Assembly (NCBI GenBank): GCA_964534175.1
Contig: CAZHNS010000001.1
Coordinates: forward strand, 1-64,000
Source: JAFGHJ01 sp964534175
GTDB lineage: Bacteria > Hydrothermota > UBA3072
Reading direction: 5' to 3'
Length of the DNA stretch: 64,000 bases
Shown: positions 42,635 through 50,795 of the stretch, piece by piece
Layout: each line of letters starts with the position of its first letter
How positions within the stretch are numbered: the stretch's first letter is position 1
Made by a program: the position numbers and the translations under genes
The notes under the pieces: generated by a model
What the model saw: only the letters and a program-made list of their open reading frames with translations
The model's database searches: none
What the model was told of the DNA's origin: nothing

Positions 42635-43705
42635 TTACCTTATTAATAAAACTTTATTAGTAAATTTATTGCTGCCAACTTTTAATCGGTAAAAATATAT
42701 TCCACTGGAAAGTTTTTTGCCGCTATCATTATTTCCGTACCATTTATATGAGTAGTTCCCTTTTTCTTGAATATTTTTAACCAGATTTTTTACAGTTCTT
42801 CCTGTTAGGTCATGTACTGTTAATTCAACATTATACTCTTCTGGTAAAGAATATTGTATTGTCGTATAATCTGAAAATATCTGTGGATAGTGTGTACATT
42901 CTAAATGAGTTGGTTTGCCTTGTTCTTCGATACCACTCGTAAATGATGTTAATCTTTCGAGTATATAGGCTTCAGAATAATCAGGATCAGTTTCGTCGGG
43001 ATAACTCTTGACACAGACCACGGCTGCATAATTTTCTGCTACGAATTGATGGTTTATAAAAGCTGTCGTATCATAAAGAATAGGAATATAGCTTACATAC
43101 GTTGTCATAACACAGGTGTCATAAGTACGAATACGCAAGCATTCGTAACTGTCATAAGGTATAGTAACGGTTCCGAAAGCATCATATTCCTGGACACCGT
43201 AATGCAAATATTCCATGTAATTGCCCGGACTTATAGTCTCGTTATATCCATATCTAAATCTATGTGAATTTTCATAACTTTGAGGGGAGGGAATTGAATC
43301 TGTTGGTTCATATTTCCAGAGGAAAGGTGTCGTGGTTGATACTCCTCCCATACCCAACATTACTAAAAAATCAGAATTGCGATTGTAATACTGGTAAACA
43401 GTATCAGAATCTGAAGGTGAACGGTAAACAAGATTTGCGCTCGGAAATGAGTCTATATAGGGACTGGAAGCAGGATCAACAATTGTGAGATAACTATTTT
43501 CAGCACCCATAGGTTGAGATGTGAAATCCCAGGTTTGAGGTCCACCTGTTGCTCCGAGATTAACATTGACGCCTATTGAACTGTTTTTTACCCAATGGAT
43601 ATCGACCTCATGCGGTATCTCATCAGATTCAATTACTATTTGAGCTAATAAATTTAAAGAGATAATAAAGATTATGAAAATAATATATAATTTTGCTGAT
43701 TTCAA
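42635..43705 (-). CDS. Secreted protein with type IX-like C-terminal sorting domain
   Basis: 356 residues. Signal peptide (IIFIIFIISLNLLAQ), a body of about 240 residues without a recognised family, and a C-terminal domain of about 85 residues: ECTHYPQIFSDYTTIQYSLP, then VELTVHDLTGRTVKNLV, YKWYGNNDSGKKLSSGIYFY and the basic end KFTNKVLLIR. This is the FlgD-like/T9SS type A sorting pattern seen in FCB-group bacteria. Together with the PorV-like gene it suggests a type IX-like export route. GGGAGG precedes the ATG. Confidence 0.8.
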   Translation of the reverse strand: MKSAKLYIIFIIFIISLNLLAQIVIESDEIPHEVDIHWVKNSSIGVNVNLGATGGPQTWDFTSQPMGAENSYLTIVDPASSPYIDSFPSANLVYRSPSDSDTVYQYYNRNSDFLVMLGMGGVSTTTPFLWKYEPTDSIPSPQSYENSHRFRYGYNETISPGNYMEYLHYGVQEYDAFGTVTIPYDSYECLRIRTYDTCVMTTYVSYIPILYDTTAFINHQFVAENYAAVVCVKSYPDETDPDYSEAYILERLTSFTSGIEEQGKPTHLECTHYPQIFSDYTTIQYSLPEEYNVELTVHDLTGRTVKNLVKNIQEKGNYSYKWYGNNDSGKKLSSGIYFYRLKVGSNKFTNKVLLIR

Positions 43706-43727
43706 ATAAACCTCCCTATATATGAAT

Positions 43728-43757
43728 TATTATATGAACATATGTGTTAAATGTCAA
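43728..43757 (-). promoter_or_regulatory. Promoter of the sorting-domain protein
   Basis: Minus strand TTGACA (43757-43752), 18-bp spacer, TATAAT (43733-43728), giving a short leader with GGGAGG before the ATG at 43705. Confidence 0.65.
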
Positions 43758-43803
43758 GTTATATTCCTTGTCTTAAGGTTGTATTTTTTACTTTTGATGT
43801 TTC

Positions 43804-43818
43804 TCTGCGTCTCTGCGT
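43804..43818 (-). repeat. CGCAGAG repeat, copy 3 (inverted)
   Basis: CTCTGCG at 43804 and 43812 (8-bp period); the complement is CGCAGAG, close to the CACAGAG words at 8406 and 39954. Confidence 0.6.
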
Positions 43819-43859
43819 TGAAATTTTTCTAAAAAATCGATTTATTCCAACAACTTATG

Positions 43860-43887
43860 TTGACTTTTATCTTGAGAATCTTATAAT
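43860..43887 (+). promoter_or_regulatory. Leaderless-type promoter of the lpt/rpoN operon
   Basis: TTGACT (43860-43865), 16-bp spacer, perfect TATAAT (43882-43887), six bases, ATG at 43894; no Shine-Dalgarno. Confidence 0.75.
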
Positions 43888-43893
43888 TATATT

Positions 43894-44391
43894 ATGATAA
43901 AAAGATTTTTATTTATAGTTATATTTGTTTTTATAGCATGTGAAAAGCAGAATACAGCTGATTTAGAAATAAAGGAGGAGAGTCTATCTTCTTTTGTCTT
44001 AAGAAATTATGAAGGTAGCCGCCTCAAATGGAAATTAACTGCCAAAGATGCAAAGATATCTGATACAACCGTTATACATCAACTGGAATTGGAATTTTTT
44101 GATAAGAATTCGGAGTCTTCTTCAAAATTAAAGGCAGATAGCGGGTATGTTATTCAGAAAACTAATGATTTAAAGGCGGTGGGAAACATAGTTGTCAAAT
44201 CGAGCGATTCAGTAACTTTATGGACGGAGGAACTAAACTGGTCTGAAGAAAGGCAGAAAATATTTACAGATAAAGAAGTAAAATATTCTAAAGATAAAGA
44301 AGTTTATAGGGGTAAAGGACTGGAATCCGACCCGAGTTTAAAACATATTATTATAAAAGAAAAATTTACAGGGAAAGGTGATTTTGAATGA
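43894..44391 (+). CDS. lptC: LptC-like LPS export protein (lipoprotein form)
   Basis: 165 residues. A signal segment ends at FIACEKQ, a lipobox with Cys16, so it is probably lipid-anchored and not TM-anchored. SFVLRNYEGSRLKWKLTAKD and LKADSGYVIQKTNDLKAVGN with ELNWSEERQKIFTDKEV are the LptC repeat pattern. It would bridge LptB2FG to the periplasmic LptA. It overlaps the next gene by ATGA and opens the transcript. Confidence 0.88.
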   Translation: MIKRFLFIVIFVFIACEKQNTADLEIKEESLSSFVLRNYEGSRLKWKLTAKDAKISDTTVIHQLELEFFDKNSESSSKLKADSGYVIQKTNDLKAVGNIVVKSSDSVTLWTEELNWSEERQKIFTDKEVKYSKDKEVYRGKGLESDPSLKHIIIKEKFTGKGDFE

Positions 44392-45227
44392 TTTTTATAT
44401 TCTTAATGGTTCCTTATGAAATACATTCAGGATCGATGGAGATTGTTGATAGGAATAAAAACATATTTAAAGATGGGATAGAAATTTATTCTGAAAACCT
44501 TCATATAACTGCAAAAGGAGCAGAACAAACAGATACGTCTATAATTTTAAAAGACAGTGTCCTCGTTACGAGTAAAAAATTTTCCTTAAGTACGGACTAT
44601 TTAAATTATAAAGTTCCCTATAAAGTTATCTTCGGCAGTGGGAATGTTAAAATCTGGAAAGAAGATACTTTGAAAGGGGATTCTTTGATATTTTTCAGAG
44701 AAAAAGAAGAGGGAAAACTAATTGGCAATTTAATATTCATTTCTGATTCAATTGAAATAAAAGGTAAATCAGGAGATTTTTTTGAGGATTCAGTTATAAT
44801 TAAAGGAAATCCTGAATTTGAATCTCCGAGAATAAGAGTTACATCAGATTGTACCAAATATATTGTCAGAGATTCTACATATAAATTTCTGTACAACGTA
44901 AACTTTGAAACTTCAAATATTTTCGGAAATTCCGGTAAGTTGATTCATAATAGCAAAAATGAAACATCTACTCTTCTTGATGAGCCTCTTATACTGGAAA
45001 AGGAAGACTCCATAACTGGTGAAACAATCATTGTAGACCATAAGACAAAAACTATGGAATCCTTAAATGGAAAGGTTATCACATATACTGAAGAGGGGAA
45101 AAATATTGTTTGGGGAGATACTATTAATATTTACTACAATGAAGAGTCTATAGATAGTGTTTTAGTTAAGGGTAGATCGAGAGGTAACTTCGAAAAGAAT
45201 GGAACTGAGAGCAGAAAATCTAATTAA
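44388..45227 (+). CDS. lptA: LptA/OstA-like periplasmic LPS transport protein
   Basis: 279 residues. A short hydrophobic N-terminus (MIFIFLMVPYEIHSG) is followed by OstA-type repeats, each a strand plus a YS/DS hairpin (EIYSENLHITAKGAEQTDTS, YKVIFGSGNVKIWKEDTLKG, TLLDEPLILEKEDSITGETI). It is longer than typical LptA (about 170 residues), so it may span more of the periplasm or be an OstA-like variant. It sits between lptC and lptB; its end overlaps lptB by 29 bases. Confidence 0.8.
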   Translation: MIFIFLMVPYEIHSGSMEIVDRNKNIFKDGIEIYSENLHITAKGAEQTDTSIILKDSVLVTSKKFSLSTDYLNYKVPYKVIFGSGNVKIWKEDTLKGDSLIFFREKEEGKLIGNLIFISDSIEIKGKSGDFFEDSVIIKGNPEFESPRIRVTSDCTKYIVRDSTYKFLYNVNFETSNIFGNSGKLIHNSKNETSTLLDEPLILEKEDSITGETIIVDHKTKTMESLNGKVITYTEEGKNIVWGDTINIYYNEESIDSVLVKGRSRGNFEKNGTESRKSN

Positions 45228-45918
45228 AATATATAATAGAAAAACAGTAGTCAATAAAGTTAAAATTCACGTAGATGAAGGTGAAATCGTTGGTTTGTTG
45301 GGTCCTAATGGAGCGGGGAAAACAACTACTTTTTATATGATAACAGGGTTTATTAAACCGGAGGAGGGAGATATCTTTTTGAATAACGAAGAAATTACCA
45401 AAAAGCCAATGCACAAAAGAGCGCAACTCGGTATAGGGTATTTACCTCAAGAAGCTTCAATTTTCAGGGGACTTTCAGTGGAGAATAATCTTATGGCTAT
45501 TCTTGAAATATTGACCCCGGATTCCCAGGAAAGAAAAAATAGATTTGATGAATTAGTGAAAGAATTTAGGCTCTCTTCTCTGCTTGATAGAAATGCAAAT
45601 AAACTCTCAGGAGGAGAGAGAAGAAGAGTCGAAATAGCAAGAGCTTTAACGTCTAACCCTAAATTCTTATTATTAGATGAACCTTTTACCGGTATTGATC
45701 CAATAACCAGAGAAGAACTTCAGGAGATGGTTTTAGTTCTTAAAAAGAAAAACATAGGTATCTTAATAACCGATCACAATGTACGAGAAACCTTACAAAT
45801 TACAGATAGGGCATACTTGATGTTTGATGGTGAAATAATATTAAAGGGAAAAGCAGACGATTTGATTTCTAATAAAAAGGCAAAGAAACTGTATCTGGGT
45901 AAGAAATTTAAACTTTAA
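45199..45918 (+). CDS. lptB: LPS export ABC transporter ATPase LptB
   Basis: 239 residues, the usual length. Walker A LGPNGAGKTTTFYM, signature LSGGERRRVEIARAL, Walker B FLLLDEPFTGIDP, and H-loop TDHNVRE. The LptB-specific LGIGYLPQEASIFRGLSVE is present. It powers LPS extraction with LptF/G, which are not in the window. It starts inside the lptA-like gene and is followed by rpoN, the order seen in proteobacteria. Confidence 0.95.
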   Translation: MELRAENLIKIYNRKTVVNKVKIHVDEGEIVGLLGPNGAGKTTTFYMITGFIKPEEGDIFLNNEEITKKPMHKRAQLGIGYLPQEASIFRGLSVENNLMAILEILTPDSQERKNRFDELVKEFRLSSLLDRNANKLSGGERRRVEIARALTSNPKFLLLDEPFTGIDPITREELQEMVLVLKKKNIGILITDHNVRETLQITDRAYLMFDGEIILKGKADDLISNKKAKKLYLGKKFKL

Positions 45919-45922
45919 AATT

Positions 45923-47329
45923 ATGGAAAGAAGAACGTCTTCTACTCAAAAACTTCAGCAGAGCCTTAAACTTGAGCAAAAAATGAGTCCTCTTCAGGTA
46001 CTCATGATAAGAATTACACAGTGCCCACGTCTTGAACTCAAAAACATTATACATCAGGAAATTGAAGCTAATCCTATGTTGAGTTTAAATGAAGAGGATG
46101 AGTCTTCGGAAATACCGGAAGTCTCGACTTCCGAAGAAGATAAGGAAGAAGAAGATCTTTTAAATAAAGAACTCAAGGATTTTTTTGAAGAAGATTTCCC
46201 TACTTATTTCGTACCTTCCGATTTAGAAAAAGTTGAGAAAAAACAAATACCTTATACGAAATCACTTTCCGAACAGTTAAAAATGGAATTACGGATGGAA
46301 TTATCCGATGAGGAACAGATTGAAATCGGAGAATATATGATCGATTCTCTTACTGATGAAGGATTTTTAGACACACCTTTACCTACAATTGCGGAATTTT
46401 TCGGTATTCCGGAAAATGTTGTAGAAGGAATTCTTAAAATTATTCAAGAATGTGCTCCGCCTGGAATCGCCGCAAGAAATGTCCGGGAATCAATAAAATT
46501 GCATCTTGAGAGAAATCCTGAGAAATCAAAATTAGAGCTCGAAATTGTCGATAAATTCTGGGAAGAGTATAAAAAAAGAGAAGTAAAAAAAATTTCCGAA
46601 GAGCTGAATGTTAACGAGCAAGAAGTTAAAAACGCAATAATAAACATTGGAAAAATAAATCCGCGTCCTACAGGGAGGGATTTTGGGAGAGTTGAATATG
46701 TTACACCTTCTGTAATAGTCGAGAAGAATGGAGAAGAGATGAAGGTTTCAATAAACGAACCCGAACTTCCTTTCTTTCGCTTGAACTCGAGATATTTGAA
46801 GGTTTTACAATCCCCTAAAAATTATGATAAAAAAACGGTTAAATTTGTTGAAAAGTGGATTGAAAGAGCAAAATTTATTCTCCAATCATTGGAAATGAGA
46901 AAAAAGAACTTTAGAAAGGTGATGGAGTATATAATAAATTTGCAGAAAGATTTTTTCAATAAAGGGGTAATGCATATGAATCCGCTTACCCTTAAAAAGA
47001 TAGCTGAAAAAACCAATTTGTCAGAATCTACTATTTCCAGGTATCTTAAAGATACATATGTTCAGAGCCCTAAAGGGGTTTTTCATATAAAACATCTCTT
47101 AAGCGGAGGGGTCAGAGTGAAAGAACAGAATATTTCCACAAATACAATTAGAGAAAAGATCAAAAGGATGATAGAGTCGGAAGGAAGTAATAAATTATCG
47201 GACATAGAAATAAAGAAGGAATTGGAAAAAGAAGGAATAGATATTACTCGTCGTACTGTAGCTAAATACAGGAATCAAATGGGAATTTTGCCCAAGGCGA
47301 AGAGAAGAAAAAAAGAAAAATTATTGTAA
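45923..47329 (+). CDS. rpoN: RNA polymerase sigma-54 factor
   Basis: 468 residues. An N-terminal Gln/Leu-rich activator region (STQKLQQSLKLEQKMSPLQV), acidic linker, core-binding domain, then HTH (LSESTISRYLKDTYVQSPKG) and the C-terminal RpoN box TRRTVAKYR. It directs polymerase to -24/-12 promoters and needs an NtrC-type ATPase such as the one at 60877. Four bases separate it from lptB. I did not find a convincing -24/-12 site in intergenic DNA of this window. Confidence 0.97.
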   Translation: MERRTSSTQKLQQSLKLEQKMSPLQVLMIRITQCPRLELKNIIHQEIEANPMLSLNEEDESSEIPEVSTSEEDKEEEDLLNKELKDFFEEDFPTYFVPSDLEKVEKKQIPYTKSLSEQLKMELRMELSDEEQIEIGEYMIDSLTDEGFLDTPLPTIAEFFGIPENVVEGILKIIQECAPPGIAARNVRESIKLHLERNPEKSKLELEIVDKFWEEYKKREVKKISEELNVNEQEVKNAIINIGKINPRPTGRDFGRVEYVTPSVIVEKNGEEMKVSINEPELPFFRLNSRYLKVLQSPKNYDKKTVKFVEKWIERAKFILQSLEMRKKNFRKVMEYIINLQKDFFNKGVMHMNPLTLKKIAEKTNLSESTISRYLKDTYVQSPKGVFHIKHLLSGGVRVKEQNISTNTIREKIKRMIESEGSNKLSDIEIKKELEKEGIDITRRTVAKYRNQMGILPKAKRRKKEKLL

Positions 47330-47334
47330 TTTGT

Positions 47335-49338
47335 ATGGATAAACAAACTCAGTGCATTTTTGATGTACTTAAAAAAAGCCCCTCTATTTATTTAAATATA
47401 AAAGTTCTTAAGAAAAAATGCGGCAAACGTATTAAGCCTTTATTAAAGAAACTTGAGAAAGAAGGGAAAATTGTTTCAAAAGGTAAGAAATTTGCTTTGC
47501 CAAGAAAAGCTGGATATGTAAGGGGTATCTTTGATGGAAAAAAAGAAGGATACGGTTTTTTAATGCCCTCATCTGATATGAAAGACCTTTTCATTCCTCC
47601 TAATGATACTTTTACTGCTCTAAATGGAGATCTTGTATTAGCAAAAATAACAAAAAAATCTAGGGGTAGGTTAAAGGCAAGAGTCGAAGAGGTAATCGAA
47701 CGTTCAAGAAAATACTTTGTTGGCAAGATTGTTTTATATGAAGGCAGATTGATGTTTCAGCCTCAGGATAAGAATATTCCTCATTACTTTGAGCTTGAGG
47801 ATTCTCACAAAACTGTAGAAGGAGATTTTGTGCTTGCGGAATTTGTTAAGTGGACTACGCCGATTCTTCCTCCTCTTGTAAAGTTTTCCGAAAAAATAAG
47901 CAAGGATAACTTATACAATATTCTCGTGAAACAGGAATATGATTTGAGCCATAGATTTTCAAATAAAGCATTGGCAGAAGTTAAAAGTTTCTCCCCTCTT
48001 TCAGTTAAAGAGAGGGTTGATTTTACCTCTTTAGACACTTTTTCTATAGATCCATCCGACGCAAAAGATATTGACGATGCAATTTCAGTGAAAAAAGATA
48101 CAAAATATTTTCACCTCTGGGTTCATATTGCTGATGTGTCAGCCGCAATCATAAGAAATTCAGAGGTTGATAAGGAGGCGAAAAAGCGCGGTTGTACAAC
48201 CTATTTACCTAATGAAACCTATTTTATGTTGCCAAAGAAAATAACCGACTTATTAAGCCTTCAAGAAAATAGGGAATCACCAGCAGTCACAGTATATATT
48301 AAATTTGATAAAAGAGGTAACGCAGTTGAAAACGAATTTTATAAGTCTAAAGTAAAATCCGACAAAAAATTTTCTTATACAAAGGTTCAGAAAATTCTTG
48401 ATGGCAAAGTCAAATCCCGGTTTACCTCTGAGCTTCAAGTTGCTTCGGAACTTGCAAAGACTCTTTCTGAGAAAAGAACAAATGAAGGATATCTTGATTT
48501 TTTCAGAGAAGAAGTCAAGGTTGAAATTCATGGCTCGCAGCCAAAAGCGGTTTATCCGCTTAGAGAGCTCTGGTCACATAGAATTATCGAACAATTTATG
48601 TTAGCTGCGAATGAATCGGTTGCCAGGGAATTAGAAAGTAAGAAAGTTCCCGGAATTTACCGTATTCATGAAGAACCTGAAAAAAATGAGTTAGAACAAT
48701 TCAAAAAGCTTGTTGAAAACCTTGGTTTCCAATTACCTTCGACTAATCGGAAAGATCTGTCTTTTTTCCTAGATGAAATAAAGAATTCAACATATAGAAG
48801 GATTCTAAACTATGAACTACTGAGATGTATGAAAAGAGCAAGGTATATTGCTAGGCCTGAACCGCACTATGGTTTAGGGTCAGAAATATATACTCATTTT
48901 ACTTCTCCCATAAGGAGGTATCCAGATATTATCGTACATAGGTTACTTTTTGGTGAAAGGTATTCACAAGAAGAATTAAAATCGATAGCTGATCATTCGA
49001 CAGAACGTGAATGGAAATCGGATTCGGCTGAAAAGGACATAACAAAATTTTTCATAATGAGATATTTAGAAGAGAACACTGATAAAGAATTTAGGGGAAT
49101 GATAACAAATGTTGCCCCTGACGGAATATGGGTTGAACTTGACGATTTTTTGGTTACAGGTTTTATTCCGATAAGAATTCTTCCCGCAGATAATTATAAA
49201 ATAAGAGATCGATCTCTCAGAGGAGCGTACAATAAATTTTTCATAGGAGATATTGTGCTTTGCAATATTTATACCGTTTCACCGGGTACAGGAGAACTTA
49301 TACTAGAATACGCCGGAAAGATAGAGAAAAGGAAATAG
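47335..49338 (+). CDS. rnr: Ribonuclease R (RNB family exoribonuclease)
   Basis: 667 residues. An N-terminal winged helix (1 to about 65), cold-shock domains (YVRGIFDGKKEGYGFLMP), the RNB catalytic domain with FSIDPSDAKDIDDAISV (Asp cluster) and LWVHIADVSA, and a C-terminal S1 (EFRGMITNVAPDGIWVELDD). It degrades structured RNA 3' to 5' and is needed to degrade tmRNA-tagged messages; ssrA is in the same window. No Lys-rich tail, and shorter than E. coli RNase R, as in many non-proteobacteria. Confidence 0.94.
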   Translation: MDKQTQCIFDVLKKSPSIYLNIKVLKKKCGKRIKPLLKKLEKEGKIVSKGKKFALPRKAGYVRGIFDGKKEGYGFLMPSSDMKDLFIPPNDTFTALNGDLVLAKITKKSRGRLKARVEEVIERSRKYFVGKIVLYEGRLMFQPQDKNIPHYFELEDSHKTVEGDFVLAEFVKWTTPILPPLVKFSEKISKDNLYNILVKQEYDLSHRFSNKALAEVKSFSPLSVKERVDFTSLDTFSIDPSDAKDIDDAISVKKDTKYFHLWVHIADVSAAIIRNSEVDKEAKKRGCTTYLPNETYFMLPKKITDLLSLQENRESPAVTVYIKFDKRGNAVENEFYKSKVKSDKKFSYTKVQKILDGKVKSRFTSELQVASELAKTLSEKRTNEGYLDFFREEVKVEIHGSQPKAVYPLRELWSHRIIEQFMLAANESVARELESKKVPGIYRIHEEPEKNELEQFKKLVENLGFQLPSTNRKDLSFFLDEIKNSTYRRILNYELLRCMKRARYIARPEPHYGLGSEIYTHFTSPIRRYPDIIVHRLLFGERYSQEELKSIADHSTEREWKSDSAEKDITKFFIMRYLEENTDKEFRGMITNVAPDGIWVELDDFLVTGFIPIRILPADNYKIRDRSLRGAYNKFFIGDIVLCNIYTVSPGTGELILEYAGKIEKRK

Positions 49339-49350
49339 ATTCAACAACAA

Positions 49351-49399
49351 ATCAAATATCAAAAATCAAAAAGCAAAATGACAAATAAAAATGCAAATT
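49351..49399 (+). repeat. 7-bp-period ATCAAAA array (left member of inverted pair)
   Basis: ATCAAAT, ATCAAAA, ATCAAAA, AGCAAAA, TGACAAA, TAAAAAT, GCAAATT at 49351 and every 7 bp to 49393. It starts 13 bases after the rnr stop. Confidence 0.8.
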
Positions 49400-49480
49400 T
49401 ATCCCTTCACCCAACCACAAAACAGAAAAAAGATTTGTGTTTTTTGTATCGTCTCTTGTTTCTTTGTTTTTTTATTCATT

Positions 49481-49529
49481 TTTGAACTTTGATTTGTAAT
49501 TTTCCATTTTGACATTTAATTTTTACATT
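49481..49529 (-). repeat. 7-bp-period TTTGATT array (right member of inverted pair)
   Basis: TTTGAAC, TTTGATT, TGTAATT, TTCCATT, TTGACAT, TTAATTT, TTACATT at 49481 and every 7 bp. Its complement resembles the array at 49351. It touches the 3' end of nadD and shares a 16-mer with 22448-22463. Confidence 0.8.
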
Positions 49530-50085
49530 AAGTCTTATATAGTTTATGTTTTTTTATGTAGTTCAATACCTCTTCAGGCAGTAGAAAATCTACGGATTCT
49601 CCTTTTTTAATTTTATCTCGAATTTCAGTTGAGGAGACTTCTATTATTCTTGAATTTAATAGTTTTAATTTTTCGGGAAATTTTTTGTATTCTTTACTTC
49701 TTTTAAATACGAAAACATCCACCATATTCAGAATTTCTTCCCATTTGTACCATTTTGTAAAATCTGCCGCCTGGTCTTCCCCTATCAATAGGCAAAGTTT
49801 TTTTTCTTTCTTAAGGAGTTCTTTTAAAGTATGATAAGTATATGAAGTCCCTTTCCTTTTCGCTTCAATGTCCAATACTTCGAAGCAATTTTTACTAGAT
49901 ATGGCTATTCTTAACATATTGTATCTATCTTTAAACGGTATTGCAGGTATATTCTCTTTAAAAGGGGGAGTCCAGGCAGGGATGAAGAATACCTTTCCCA
50001 GACGTAACAAGCCGAGGGCATCATTAGCAAGTATTAAATGCCCTGTATGTACAGGATTGAAATTTCCTCCGAAAACTCCTTTCAA
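49528..50085 (-). CDS. nadD: Nicotinate-nucleotide adenylyltransferase
   Basis: 185 residues. GVFGGNFNPVHTGHLILAND carries the nucleotidyltransferase (H/T)xGH motif (the more usual GGTFDPxH is GGNFNPVH here), and VSSTEIRDKI is the second motif. It makes nicotinate adenine dinucleotide for NAD synthesis. The start is a TTG overlapping the bamD stop as TTGA. Last gene of a five-gene minus-strand operon. Confidence 0.92.
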   Translation of the reverse strand: MKGVFGGNFNPVHTGHLILANDALGLLRLGKVFFIPAWTPPFKENIPAIPFKDRYNMLRIAISSKNCFEVLDIEAKRKGTSYTYHTLKELLKKEKKLCLLIGEDQAADFTKWYKWEEILNMVDVFVFKRSKEYKKFPEKLKLLNSRIIEVSSTEIRDKIKKGESVDFLLPEEVLNYIKKHKLYKT

Positions 50086-50795
50086 TTTATTTCTTTTAAC
50101 TTTTTCTGTGCTTCTTCGCTTAGTTCCCCTTCTACTTTCATATAATAAGAAGATGCCAGAGAGTCATTGCTATTTGAAAGGGCTATATCTCCGAGTAGTA
50201 AATTTGCTCTGTCTTTCCATTTTTCACTCTGGTTAGTAACTTTTGTAAGGTATACAATTGCGGCATTATCAATTCCTATTTTAATATAAGTTTCTCCAAT
50301 TTCCAATAGTTTTTTGTTTATTCTTTCTTCAGCGCTTCTTTTGCCACCTTTTGCTTCCTCTAAGTATTTTGAATACGGATATTTTCTAATGAATTCTTCG
50401 TAAGCTTCTATAGCTTCTTCTGTAAGTGTTTGGTCTCTTTGAGGTATTGGTGCCATCTCTTCTAAGCATTGCGCTTTTCTGAGGAGCGCGAGCTCACTCC
50501 AGTTGGAATTTGGGAAGTTGTTGAGGAGAAATTGAAATTCGCTAATAGCGTCCATATAATTTTCTAACTCATAGTATGATTCGGCATAGTAAAATTGAGC
50601 GTCGTCAATCCAATGGCTACCGGGATATCTATTAAAAAAATATCTAAGAAAAATGATTGTTTTATTATAATTCCCTTCTTCAAAACATTCAACCGCTTTC
50701 TCGAATTCTTCATCTGGAGAAGTCATTTCAGGTTTTGTATTTTTTGAACAACAAAAGAACAACAAAAAAATGAGAATAAAGATTTTTTTCTTCAA
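50082..50795 (-). CDS. bamD: BamD/YfiO-like outer-membrane assembly lipoprotein
   Basis: 237 residues. Lipobox LFFCC, then TPR-like repeats: EFEKAVECFEEGNYNKTIIF with RYPGSHWIDDAQFYYAESYY, LNNFPNSNWSELALLRKAQC and YPYSKYLEEAKGG, the BamD pattern. It scaffolds the BAM complex at the inner face of the outer membrane. Start is a TTG seven bases behind GGAGG, overlapping the preceding stop as TTGA. Confidence 0.88.
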   Translation of the reverse strand: MKKKIFILIFLLFFCCSKNTKPEMTSPDEEFEKAVECFEEGNYNKTIIFLRYFFNRYPGSHWIDDAQFYYAESYYELENYMDAISEFQFLLNNFPNSNWSELALLRKAQCLEEMAPIPQRDQTLTEEAIEAYEEFIRKYPYSKYLEEAKGGKRSAEERINKKLLEIGETYIKIGIDNAAIVYLTKVTNQSEKWKDRANLLLGDIALSNSNDSLASSYYMKVEGELSEEAQKKLKEIN

